Shown: piece by piece, positions 1-7,775 of the stretch
Layout of the letters: the number at the start of each line of letters is the position of its first letter
How positions within the stretch are numbered: position 1 is the first letter of the stretch
Assembly (NCBI GenBank): GCA_963789515.1
Contig: CAWBKW010000004.1
Location: 124,001-188,000, forward strand
Length of the DNA stretch: 64,000 nt
Origin: JBAXEO01 sp963789515
GTDB taxonomy: Bacteria > Actinomycetota > Coriobacteriia > Anaerosomatales > JAAXUF01
Reading direction: 5' to 3'
Notes under the pieces: model-generated
What the model was told of the DNA's origin: nothing
Seen by the model: only the letters and a program-made list of their open reading frames with translations
Database searches by the model: none
Position numbers and translations under genes: made by a program

Positions 1-1
1 C

Positions 2-121
2 GCCGACGCGATCGTCGTCCTCGACGAGGGTCGAGTGGTCGAACGAGGCACCTACGCCGAGCTGATGGCTCGAGACGGCGCGTTCTCGCGCCTGCATGCG
101 GCCCAGTTCGCCTCGGAGTAG
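2..121 (+). CDS. ABC exporter ATPase, C-terminal end (partial)
   Basis: Only the last 39 residues are in the window; the gene enters from the left edge in frame from base 2 and stops with TAG at 119-121. The visible piece contains VVLDEGRVVERGTYAEL, the conserved segment after the H-loop of ABC ATPases, followed by a short tail (LHAAQFASE) like that of fused membrane-ATPase exporters of the MsbA/LmrA type. The substrate cannot be told from this fragment. A PadR regulator starts about 215 bases downstream on the same strand; PadR proteins often control multidrug exporters, so a regulatory link is possible but not shown. Confidence 0.75.
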   Translation, partial: ADAIVVLDEGRVVERGTYAELMARDGAFSRLHAAQFASE

Positions 122-272
122 CGCCGCGTACGAGTCTCGGCCCGGACTTCCCCCGCCGCGACGACTCTCGGGCTCGGAATCGCGCATCGGTACCCCATCA
201 GCCTCAGCCTCAGTCTCTCCACGAACCCATCTAGCTGCGCTTTCACGCGCTTCCTCAATCTCAGCTAGAGTG

Positions 273-301
273 TTGCAAACTATATAGGACTCCTCTACTA
301 T
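273..301 (+). promoter_or_regulatory. Sigma-70-type promoter of the padR gene with flanking direct repeat
   Basis: A -35 box TTGCAA (273-278), an exact 17-base spacer and a -10 box TACTAT (296-301) lie about 36 bases before the padR start. The heptamer ACTATAT occurs twice, at 279-285 and 297-303, 18 bases apart. One copy sits in the spacer and one covers the -10, so a protein bound there would block polymerase. AT-rich operators of this kind fit PadR autoregulation. The rest of 122-337 holds no gene that I can recognise. Confidence 0.6.
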
Positions 302-337
302 ATGTTCTGTCACTTATGGTTCTTGGGGGGAGCGGGG

Positions 338-946
338 ATGTCGCTGGAAGCGGCGATCATGGGGTTTCTTGCGGTCGAGCCGCGCTCCGGCTACGACCTG
401 AAGACCCGCTGCTTCGACAGGCAGGCGGCGGCCTTCTGGACTGCGGATCAGGCGCAGATCTACCGCACGCTCGAGCGGCTGCAGTCCGGACGGTTGGTCA
501 CCTGCACTCGCACGCGGCAGGTCGGCAGGCCGGACCGCAAGGTCTACCGGCTGACCGCCGCGGGCGCCAGAGTCTTCGAGAGTTGGATCGCCTCGCCCTC
601 GCCCCTCACGCCGCCACGAGACCAATTCCTGCTGCAGGTGTTCTTCTCGGCGGCGCTGCCCGACGGCGAGATCGTTGAGAACCTGGCCCGCCAGCGGAGC
701 GCCCACCAGACGAGGCTCGAGGACCTGCGAGGTGAAGTCGGCGCATTGGCCCAAGACGCCACCCTCCCGCGCCGCACCCGCCTCTTGAGAGAGGCCGCAT
801 TCGACGGGGCCATCGCGCGTGAGCGGGCTTCGATCGACTGGCTCGACGACACCATCGAAGCCATCGAAGGCGGACGTCTTCCCGCAACGGCACGTCCCGC
901 CGCACCCGGAGACAGTAAGCGCGCGGCGGGCTCGGACTCGGCATGA
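338..946 (+). CDS. PadR family transcriptional regulator
   Basis: About 202 residues. The N-terminal 80 or so form the PadR winged helix-turn-helix, with the family pattern AIMGFLAVEPRSGYDLK near the start and a wing containing GRPDRKVYRLT. The C-terminal half is helical and charged, as in the Vir_act_alpha_C dimerisation region of PadR-s2 proteins. I chose the ATG at 338, 13th codon of the longer frame, because it follows a purine-rich GGGGGGAGCGGGG stretch and matches the family N-terminus; the upstream ATG at 302 lies inside the promoter. Such proteins are usually ligand-released repressors of exporters or of phenolic/electrophile responses. The next gene encodes a flavoprotein reductase, so the pair may be a stress-response unit (inference). 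Confidence 0.85.
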   Translation: MSLEAAIMGFLAVEPRSGYDLKTRCFDRQAAAFWTADQAQIYRTLERLQSGRLVTCTRTRQVGRPDRKVYRLTAAGARVFESWIASPSPLTPPRDQFLLQVFFSAALPDGEIVENLARQRSAHQTRLEDLRGEVGALAQDATLPRRTRLLREAAFDGAIARERASIDWLDDTIEAIEGGRLPATARPAAPGDSKRAAGSDSA

Positions 947-977
947 GACAGTCGGCAGTCCTTCATGGAGGTACCCC

Positions 978-1586
978 GTGAGAATCGTTGCGATCGATGC
1001 GAGCCCGTCCCGCAGTGTCGTGAGCCTCTCGGTCGAGGCTGCTGCACGATCGGCAGAGCACTCGGAGGCGACGGTGGAACGAGTGCGTCTCGCGGAACTG
1101 CAGGTGATGACCTGTACCGGCTGCGGGATGTGCCGCTACGGCGGCGGCTGCAAGATAGCCGACGATCTGCCGGACCTCGCGCGACAGATAGCTGAGGCCG
1201 ACGGCGTTATCATCGGGTTGCCCGCCTACTTCCGAAGGCCGGACCCGGCCCTGCAGACGATGCTCGAACGGCTGCAACGCTTCTTTCCCCACGACGGGCA
1301 GCAGGTGCTTCCCGGCCTGGCCGCAACCCACCGCCCGGGAACCACCCTGGGCCGCGGAGCGAAGCGCGCAGTCATCATCACGGCGAGCCGCGCGCCGGAG
1401 CCCTTGGCCACCTTCTTCGGCTACACCACGGGCCCGATTCGAGAGCTCAGGAGCGCGCTCGGGGCCGGAGGCATACGCACTGTGGGGTCGCTCGCGCTCA
1501 CGGGCGGCTGGTGGCGTGAGTCGTTCGACGAGTGGGAGCGCGACAAGGCGACGTCGCTCGGAAGGATGCTCGCGGGAAGAGCGTAG
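978..1586 (+). CDS. NADPH-dependent FMN reductase / iron-sulfur flavoprotein-like
   Basis: About 202 residues with a flavodoxin-like fold: an N-terminal beta strand RIVAIDASPS for FMN phosphate binding, and a middle segment ADGVIIGLPAYFRR typical of the WrbA/IsfF group. A compact cysteine cluster CTGCGMCRYGGGC (residues about 40-52) resembles the cysteine motif that holds a 4Fe-4S cluster in archaeal iron-sulfur flavoproteins; whether it binds a cluster here is inference. The GTG start at 978 has GGAGG six bases upstream, and the family similarity begins exactly there, although the frame stays open further upstream. It follows padR by 31 bases, so the two are probably co-transcribed. Physiological electron acceptor unknown. 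Confidence 0.8.
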   Translation: MRIVAIDASPSRSVVSLSVEAAARSAEHSEATVERVRLAELQVMTCTGCGMCRYGGGCKIADDLPDLARQIAEADGVIIGLPAYFRRPDPALQTMLERLQRFFPHDGQQVLPGLAATHRPGTTLGRGAKRAVIITASRAPEPLATFFGYTTGPIRELRSALGAGGIRTVGSLALTGGWWRESFDEWERDKATSLGRMLAGRA

Positions 1587-1659
1587 CCGAACCCAAGCCC
1601 TGCGCAGCGGTCATCGATGGCGCCGGCTCGCGGCGCGGAGCCGCGGGAGGAATCCGAAC

Positions 1660-2802
1660 CTAGTCGGCCAGGTGGCAGTTGAGGCAGAGATCGTCATCCA
1701 TCTCGACGAGCAGATGGGCGTTCTGGGTCTCGTGGGGGAAGTTCTGGAACGCCGGGTTCCCGCCGGTTCCCGTACCGTCGAGGCTCGCGGCGAAGACCGC
1801 AGCCGACGCCTCGGCACCCGCCATCGTCCCCACGAACCTGCTGTCCTCGTGACACTGCTGGCAGATGGGCTTGTGATCGCCCTGCTGAGATGTGCGGGTG
1901 GTGGGGCCGGAGCGATACGGCATCAGGTAGCCACGATTGTCCTGCGCCAACGGCCCGCGCTCGGTCTCTGTGGTAGATCCCGTCTTGGCTGAGCTTCGCC
2001 ACGTTGGCGTAGGTGAAGGCGCCGGCGCCGTAGTCCCCAGGATGGTTGTTGGCCGGACCCGGCACGCCCTGACATACGGCCCTGATGGCAAGCGATGCAC
2101 CAGTCCGAGCCGTACGCTGCCACCGGAGTGGAGGTGGCGTTGCCGGGACGCTGAAGGAGCAGCCGATCCGAGAGGGTCTGCTGCCACCATGTGGTGTCGG
2201 AACTGTAGGGAACGCGCGACCGCTCGCCGGGAAACGGCGCGACGGTGTTGGCTCCGTGGGGCGAGTGACAGTCACCGCAGCCGAGCGTGTTGTTCGGCCC
2301 GCTGAAGGCAGACGTGGCGGTAGCCCCCGTTGAGGCGATCGCCGCCCGGAACCAGATTGGTCTGGTCGACCCGATGCTGTGCGCGCCGGCGCAACGCCGG
2401 TCCGCGCGTAGACCGCACCGTACACACCGCGGCCGCCCGTGCCGTCGTGGCACATCTCACAGGTCGCGGTCACCGTGGCCTTCGGCAGAAGGAGCACGCT
2501 GTCCGCCGGCGCGGCATGGGTCGAGTGACAGATCACACAGCGGTTGGAGCCCGTGGTGTATCCGGCATGGGGCCCCTTGCCGAACTGGGCGTGGCGCTCG
2601 ACAGTCGTTGCCGTGGCAGTCGTGGCAGTCCCGCCGTCCCGACGCCGGGCGGGTCAGCGGATACGGAGTGCTCGAGGTCTCCTCTTTGTACGCGTAAGCA
2701 GGGGAAACGGAGATGAGGGTAGGCCGAGGAGACCAGCATCAAGACAGCCGTCGCCAACCAAGCGTGCCATCTTGTTCTGCGAGCGCGATCGCCTGAACCC
2801 AC
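1660..2802 (-). pseudogene. Multihaem cytochrome c (at least 7 haem motifs), broken by several frameshifts
   Basis: Reading the minus strand and hopping between frames recovers a secreted cytochrome: an N-terminal hydrophobic signal segment (WLATAVLMLVSSA), a probable cleavage region ending in SPAYAYKEE, then CHDCH, CVICH, CEMCH, CGDCH, CIACH, CQQCH and CLNCH, ending LAD at the TAG at 1660. No single frame covers it: I count at least five frame changes (near 2715, 2610, 2410, 2095 and 1975). The possible start is a GTG at 2802, uncertain because of the breaks. The protein would be periplasmic or extracellular and carry electrons; partner unknown. Either it is a decaying gene or this stretch has many base-call errors. 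Haem motifs and inter-motif text remain well preserved, which favours errors or very recent decay. Confidence 0.7.
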
Positions 2803-2938
2803 CTCCCGACCTATACAGAATAGCAGCATCCCGACGCCGCTGTTCCGACATCGAGGCTCTGGCTGGTATGCGGCGTGCAAACGTGCGAGGAGCAACTTCC
2901 GCGCCTACGGCTGCCGAGCGACGGCACAGGCGCGCTGC

Positions 2939-4132
2939 TCAATCCGAACCAAGCAGAAGGTCCATGACACGGCGACCCGGGTCCAGGAGCAGGCCGGTTT
3001 CCTCGGCTGACGCCTCGTCGAAGCGGAGGCCCCCGTTGTGGGAGATGCCCGGCCCGGCGAGCACGAAGGGAACCGGCTCACCCACATGCGTCTTGATGTC
3101 GATGGGCGTGGGATGATCGGGCATGGCCAGCAACCGGAGCTCGTGTTCATGCGCGTACCCTCTGACGCGCGACAACACCTCCCTGTCGATGGCCTCGATC
3201 GCCGCGATCTTGCCCGCTGCGTCTCCTGCGTGCCCTTCCTCATCCGGCGACTCAACGTGGATCATCACGAGGTCGTGGTCTTTGAGGGCGAGCAGCGCCC
3301 CCTCGGTCTGGGCCGCGTAGTCGTTGCTCGAATCACCGGTCACCCCGGCGATGGTGAGCCGGTCCATCCCGACCAGCGTGGCAAGTCCGTTGAGCAGGTC
3401 GACGCCGCTCGTCATCGCCGCGCTCAGGCCGCGCATCTCGGCGAAGGATGTGAGTTCTCTCGGAGCGGCGCCCGGCCAGAAGGGCCACACGTCGGTCGCC
3501 GGCGAACTACCATCGGTCGTGCGGCACCGGTTCACGCCGCTGTTTTCCAGGAGAACCCGGGCGCGGTCCATATAGCCGAGCAGAAGCTCCGATGCGGGTC
3601 CCTTGGGAAGGAAAGGCGCGACGCGTCGGTCTGAGATATCGTGGGGCGGAGTGAAGCCGGCCTCGAGCAGCTCCTGGTGGCCCGTGACCACCAGGATGTG
3701 GCGGTATGCGACGCCCGGGTAGAGCTTGAAGGTGCCGTCATCCAGGTCACTCGCGATGTCGGTGATAATGGCGTTGGACTCCTGGGTGTCGATATTGCCA
3801 GCCGAGTACGACGCCATGACGCCGTCACGAACGGTGACCAGATTGAGCCGGAGGGCGACCTGGTCCGGCGCGAGCGTGATGCCCATGCTCGCCGCTTCGA
3901 TCGCTCCCCGCCCGACGTAGTCCGCCACCGGATCGTAGCCAAGGATCGAGGTACACGCGGCCGACGAGGAGGGCTCCATGCCACTGGGCACCGTGAGCGC
4001 CAGCCCCATCGTGCCGCTCTTCGCGAGGGCGTCGAGATTGGGAGTGTCGGCCGCCTGCAGGGTGGTCTTGCCACCAAGAGAGTCGAGCGGCCAGCCCGAG
4101 GCACCATCGAGGATCACGACGACGTACTTCAT
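2939..4132 (-). CDS. apgM: ApgM-like cofactor-independent phosphoglycerate mutase / proposed homoserine kinase
   Basis: 397 residues of the alkaline-phosphatase superfamily, archaeal-type 2,3-bisphosphoglycerate-independent phosphoglycerate mutase branch. Visible marks are the metal-binding start VVVILDGASGWP, TPNLDALAKSG, the nucleophile region PSGMEPSSSAACTSILGYDP, GRGAIEAASMG, IHVESPDEEGH and the late metal motif MPDHPTPI. A subgroup of this family in bacteria is annotated as a proposed homoserine kinase because it travels with threonine genes. Here threonine synthase lies only 1.2 kb away, so that role is as likely as glycolysis. I chose the ATG at 4132, where family similarity begins; an ATG at 4141 has the better-spaced GAGGG. 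Transcribed away from the cytochrome and thrC genes. Confidence 0.85.
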   Translation of the reverse strand: MKYVVVILDGASGWPLDSLGGKTTLQAADTPNLDALAKSGTMGLALTVPSGMEPSSSAACTSILGYDPVADYVGRGAIEAASMGITLAPDQVALRLNLVTVRDGVMASYSAGNIDTQESNAIITDIASDLDDGTFKLYPGVAYRHILVVTGHQELLEAGFTPPHDISDRRVAPFLPKGPASELLLGYMDRARVLLENSGVNRCRTTDGSSPATDVWPFWPGAAPRELTSFAEMRGLSAAMTSGVDLLNGLATLVGMDRLTIAGVTGDSSNDYAAQTEGALLALKDHDLVMIHVESPDEEGHAGDAAGKIAAIEAIDREVLSRVRGYAHEHELRLLAMPDHPTPIDIKTHVGEPVPFVLAGPGISHNGGLRFDEASAEETGLLLDPGRRVMDLLLGSD

Positions 4133-4427
4133 CCAGCCCATCCCTCGTTGCCGGCGGCTGTCACCCGACCTGATGGTCCGGTTCGCCGCTTCGCGCCACA
4201 CGCATAGCGTACCAAGCGAGCACCGCTTGCTGACAGCCCTCAGTGTGGAGGTTTGTCGCTTATTGCGGCCCGAGAAGGCCGCGCGCCCTGTCGAGAGGGT
4301 CCTGTCTGGCCGTCACGCATGGACCCACGCTCGGGGCTCGACTCACGGGACCGAGTCCGAGAAGAGCGGCAAAGTGGAATGAGTACCGAGGAACACGTTG
4401 CCGGAACCATCGGCGAGGAGGACACCC
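4133..4427. other. Divergent intergenic region between apgM and the octahaem cytochrome
   Basis: About 295 bases with no convincing gene. It must hold promoters for both directions. On the minus strand TACGCT (4206-4211 complement) could be a weak -10 for apgM; I see no strong -35. On the plus strand the only clear signal is AGGAGG at 4416-4421, the ribosome binding site of the cytochrome. No riboswitch or terminator was recognised. Confidence 0.4.
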
Positions 4428-5291
4428 GTGCCAGCACCGACGTACCGCCGGACCCGGTCCGATCGCAGCAGCGCCGCGCGCCGCCGCCCCCGCCGTTCCA
4501 AGACGATCCTCTGGGCGGTGGTCGTCTTGGCGTTGGTGGGAGCCGTGGCGTTCGTTCCCGCCGCACGCATCACTGACCGGTCGACGTTCTGCAAGACCTG
4601 CCACACGATGGTCCCGTTCTACAACGCCTGGGAGCAGGGCCCGCACAAGGACGTGGAGTGCATAGAATGCCACGTCGACTCGGGGACCGCGCGTCGCCTC
4701 ATGCATAAGTTCGTGGCGCTCAACGAGGTGTACGCCGAGTTCTTCACGCACTCGACGTTCCCGAACTACAACGCTGACATCCCGGATGCCCGCTGTGAGC
4801 GCTGCCACCCCGAGGTGATACGCCAGACAACGACCGCCGACGGCAAGTTCTCCCATGTCACGCACCTCAACAAGGGCGTGCGGTGCGCGCAGTGCCACGC
4901 ATCCACGGGGCACAAGGTGACCTTCTCGGCACTCAAGGATGCCGGTCTGCTGAACCCTGCGAACGCGCCCGCGGGTCTCACCTACGTGGGCGAGTCCTTC
5001 AAGGCGTCGACCGGGAAGCCGAGCGCGCTTCCCGGTCACAAGCCGGTTCCCTGCTCGCGTTGTCACGATCAGGCGAACCTGCAGTGCAGCTTCTGTCATG
5101 CCGCTCCCGCAAACCACTACGGGGCGGACTGCAAGGCCTGCCATCGGCCCGGCAGGGCCTTCGCGAAGTTCACACACCCCCCGAGCGGTGAACACAGCTA
5201 CAAGAGCCGACCGTGCGCGAAGTGCCACCCCAACGACTACCGGACGGTCTACTGCACGTGCCACAAGGGCAACCCGCCGAAGGACGACTGA
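4428..5291 (+). CDS. Membrane-anchored octahaem c-type cytochrome (NapC/NirT-like N-terminus)
   Basis: 287 residues. A basic N-terminus is followed by one membrane helix (ILWAVVVLALVGAVAFV, about residues 36-52), then a NapC/NirT-like haem pair (CKTCH with MVPFYNAWEQGPH, and CIECH), then CERCH, CAQCH, CSRCH, CSFCH, CKACH and CAKCH: eight CXXCH sites. A ninth cysteine-histidine site near the C-terminus reads CTCH, one residue short of canonical. The single anchor and outward haem domain suggest quinol oxidation or transfer from the membrane to periplasmic cytochromes. Start chosen at GTG 4428 because AGGAGG lies six bases before it. The neighbouring fragmented cytochrome at 1660-2802 may be a partner. 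The redox partner and terminal acceptor cannot be read from sequence. Confidence 0.85.
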   Translation: MPAPTYRRTRSDRSSAARRRPRRSKTILWAVVVLALVGAVAFVPAARITDRSTFCKTCHTMVPFYNAWEQGPHKDVECIECHVDSGTARRLMHKFVALNEVYAEFFTHSTFPNYNADIPDARCERCHPEVIRQTTTADGKFSHVTHLNKGVRCAQCHASTGHKVTFSALKDAGLLNPANAPAGLTYVGESFKASTGKPSALPGHKPVPCSRCHDQANLQCSFCHAAPANHYGADCKACHRPGRAFAKFTHPPSGEHSYKSRPCAKCHPNDYRTVYCTCHKGNPPKDD

Positions 5292-5360
5292 GTCCGGCGC
5301 CCGCCCGGGTCACCATCGGACAGCCGCCCACACCATGACAGCCTCGGGTATCATGCACGC

Positions 5361-6902
5361 ATGACGACGACCAACTACCACGACACGCGCGGCCTCGATC
5401 CCGTCTCCCGCACCTTCACTGAGACGATCATCGCGGGCATCGCCCCGGGCGGCGGGCTCTACGTCCCGGAGGAGCTGCCGCACCTCTCCCTGGACGAGAT
5501 CCTCGCGTTCGGGACCTGGCCGTACTGGCGCCGCGCCGCCGCGGTGTTCTCGCTCTTCGGCGTCGATGTCGCCGACCATCGCATCGACGAGCTCATGCAG
5601 GACGCCTACGGCCCGCAGTTCGATGACGAACGCATCGCCCCGATCGAAGAAGTAGTCCCCGGCACCTGGGTCCTCGAGCTGTGGCACGGCCCGACGAGCG
5701 CGTTCAAGGACATGGCGCTGCAGTGTCTGCCGCTCTTCTTCTCGGAAGCGCTAGGAGAGCATCGGGCCCGGGGACTCGAGGCCGAAGACTACCTGATCCT
5801 CGTCGCCACCTCCGGTGACACCGGCAAGGCGGCGCTCGAAGGGTTCTCCGACCGCGAGCACACGAGCATCATCGTCTTCTACCCGGCCGACGGCGTCTCC
5901 GACATCCAGCGCAAGCAGATGGTCACGCAGGCGGGCGACAACGTGGGCGTGTTCGGCGTGCGCGGGAACTTCGATGACTGCCAGAGCGCCGTGAAGGCCG
6001 CCTTCAACGACGAGGCGTTCAGGGCCGAGCTCGCCGAGCAACACGGGCTGAAGCTCTCCAGCGCCAACAGCATCAACTGGGGCCGCCTGTTGCCGCAGGT
6101 CGTCTACTACGTCAGCGCGTACGCGGACATGGTGGCGGCGGGCGGCGTAGTCGCCGGCGAGCCGATGGACGTGTGCGTCCCGACCGGCAACTTCGGCAAC
6201 GTGCTCGGCGCTTACTACGCGCGGCGCATCGGGGTTCCCATCGGCCGGTTGCTCGTGGCCGCCAACGAGAACAACGTGCTCGCGGACTTCGTCGCGACCG
6301 GGCTCTACGACATCAGCGACCGCCAGTTCGTCACTACGCCCTCGCCGTCCATGGACATCCTGCTGTCGAACAACCTCGAACGGCTCCTCTTCGAACTCAC
6401 CGGCGACCCCGCTCGCGTTCGCGAGTGGATGGCATCACTTGCCCGCGACGGGCGCTTCCAGGTCGACCGCGACACCTTCGCAAAGGTCCGCGACCTGTTC
6501 AGCGCCGACTACGTGGGAAACGACGAGTCGCTCGACACGATCCGCGAGGTGTTCGGCGAGACCGGCTACCTGATGGACCCGCACACCGCGGTCGCATGGG
6601 AAGTCGCCGAGCGTCTGCGGGAACGGGACCCCGTGCTCGTGGTATCGACAGCGCATTGGGCCAAGTTCGGGGGCGACGTGTACAAGGCGCTCGCCGAACT
6701 CCCGTACGCTGAAGTCCTGCCCGACGGCGTTCGCGAGCTCTCCGGCGTCGAACTGCTGGGGCGCGTACAGGAGCTCGCGGGTGAGGCGGCCGTGGTGCCC
6801 AAGGCGCTCGCCGAACTCGACGAGCGCACAGAGCGCTTCACGAGCGTCGTGAGCCCCGGGCGCGACGGCATCGAGAATGCGGTCCGGAGCTGGCTGCGCT
6901 AG
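5361..6902 (+). CDS. thrC: Threonine synthase
   Basis: 513 residues, the length of the longer bacterial class of threonine synthase. It converts O-phosphohomoserine to threonine with pyridoxal phosphate. Visible: an N-terminal domain starting YHDTRGLDPVSRTFTE, the PLP lysine motif GPTSAFKDMALQ (about residues 112-123), the phosphate-binding VATSGDTGKAALEGF, and the conserved VPTGNFGNVLGAYYA. The ATG at 5361 has no clear Shine-Dalgarno, but TATCAT (5349-5354) ends six bases before it, so the message may be leaderless. The substrate would come from homoserine kinase, a role the apgM-like gene upstream might fill. No threonine attenuator or leader peptide was seen. Confidence 0.93.
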   Translation: MTTTNYHDTRGLDPVSRTFTETIIAGIAPGGGLYVPEELPHLSLDEILAFGTWPYWRRAAAVFSLFGVDVADHRIDELMQDAYGPQFDDERIAPIEEVVPGTWVLELWHGPTSAFKDMALQCLPLFFSEALGEHRARGLEAEDYLILVATSGDTGKAALEGFSDREHTSIIVFYPADGVSDIQRKQMVTQAGDNVGVFGVRGNFDDCQSAVKAAFNDEAFRAELAEQHGLKLSSANSINWGRLLPQVVYYVSAYADMVAAGGVVAGEPMDVCVPTGNFGNVLGAYYARRIGVPIGRLLVAANENNVLADFVATGLYDISDRQFVTTPSPSMDILLSNNLERLLFELTGDPARVREWMASLARDGRFQVDRDTFAKVRDLFSADYVGNDESLDTIREVFGETGYLMDPHTAVAWEVAERLRERDPVLVVSTAHWAKFGGDVYKALAELPYAEVLPDGVRELSGVELLGRVQELAGEAAVVPKALAELDERTERFTSVVSPGRDGIENAVRSWLR

Positions 6903-6966
6903 CCGACGCCCGGAATCGACACGAGGCGGCACGGAGCTCTTCCTCGTGCCGGCCGGAGGGAGCGCC

Positions 6967-7458
6967 ATGAAAGCCGTCGTCGTGTACGAGTCGCTGTGGG
7001 GCAACACCGCGGCCATCGCACGTTCCATCGCCGAGGGGATCGGCCCCGAGGCGGTCGCTCTGACTACCGATGAAGCCACGGGTGCCGCCATCCGGGGTGC
7101 CGACCTGATCGTCGCGGGAGCGCCGCTTCTCGGCTTCGCGCTGCCGACCGACGCCATGCGTGACGGAATCCGCACGGACAAGAGCGCACCGCCCCCGGAT
7201 CTGTCACACCCCTCGATGCGGTCGTGGCTCGAGACCGTGCCCGACGGCACGGGCCGGTGTTGCGGCTTCGAGACCCGGATCTGGTGGTCTCCCGGAAGCG
7301 CGGCCAAGAAGTGCTCGGAGGGGCTGCGAAGCCACGGCTATTCGGCTGCGGGCAGAGACGAGAAGTTCATCGTCACGGGCAAGTACGGCCCTCTCAAGGA
7401 CGGCGAGCTCGAACGTGCGCGGCAGTGGGGCGCCCAGCTGGCGAAGTCGCCGGCCTGA
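6967..7458 (+). CDS. Flavodoxin-domain protein
   Basis: 163 residues. The N-terminus KAVVVYESLWGNTAAIARSI is a textbook flavodoxin FMN-phosphate loop, followed by ADLIVAGAPLLGFALP in the position of the second FMN loop. The C-terminal half keeps the alternating strand-helix pattern with a late KYGPLKDGELERAR helix. The start ATG at 6967 follows GGAGGGAG. It is probably a small electron carrier or FMN-dependent reductase; the partner is unknown. It lies 64 bases after thrC on the same strand and could share its transcript. Proteins of this size in actinobacteria are often annotated simply as flavodoxin family. Confidence 0.8.
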   Translation: MKAVVVYESLWGNTAAIARSIAEGIGPEAVALTTDEATGAAIRGADLIVAGAPLLGFALPTDAMRDGIRTDKSAPPPDLSHPSMRSWLETVPDGTGRCCGFETRIWWSPGSAAKKCSEGLRSHGYSAAGRDEKFIVTGKYGPLKDGELERARQWGAQLAKSPA

Positions 7459-7481
7459 GGCGGCGTACCTCGGTAACGCGC

Positions 7482-7487
7482 TAGAAT
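7482..7487 (+). promoter_or_regulatory. Putative -10 element (GCTAGAATG motif)
   Basis: TAGAAT in the context GCTAGAATG lies 33 bases before the small gene at 7521. No matching -35 hexamer is visible. The same nonamer recurs before two other genes (10101 and the complement of 41102-41107), which supports it as a real promoter element. Confidence 0.45.
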
Positions 7488-7520
7488 GGCGGCCATTCGA
7501 TCACCTCGGTCTGGAGCTGC

Positions 7521-7763
7521 ATGTCCGACGACACCCGCGAAGTACTCCAGCGCTTCCTCGACAACCTCTTCCGGGATCAGGCGCGCGTCTCACGCCTCGA
7601 CGTCATCATCCGCGCTGAGACACTGGACCTCGACGCCGATCTGCTCCCCATCATCGCGAATCTTCCGAGCGTGAGGTCGTACACGCGGCAGCGCCTCGCC
7701 GACCAGTTGAACTCGGCGATCGTCGGTCACGGGTTGAGCCGGCAGTACGGCACCGTGGACTAG
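7521..7763 (+). CDS. Small protein of unknown function
   Basis: 80 residues, MSDDTREVLQRFLDNLF at the start, mostly helical and charged, with no membrane segment or cysteine. It resembles no family that I can name. I accept it as a gene because it has GGAG five bases before the ATG, a -10-like TAGAAT 33 bases upstream, codon third positions rich in G/C like its neighbours, and no better overlapping frame. It stands between flavodoxin on the same strand and a convergent tocopherol-cyclase-like gene 12 bases away. Confidence 0.6.
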   Translation: MSDDTREVLQRFLDNLFRDQARVSRLDVIIRAETLDLDADLLPIIANLPSVRSYTRQRLADQLNSAIVGHGLSRQYGTVD

Positions 7764-7775
7764 CAGGCAGTCCCG

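Noticed and set aside
122..272. Possible short gene between the ABC exporter and padR
   Set aside because: Open frames there have no ribosome site and read as low-complexity Arg/Ser/Pro text.
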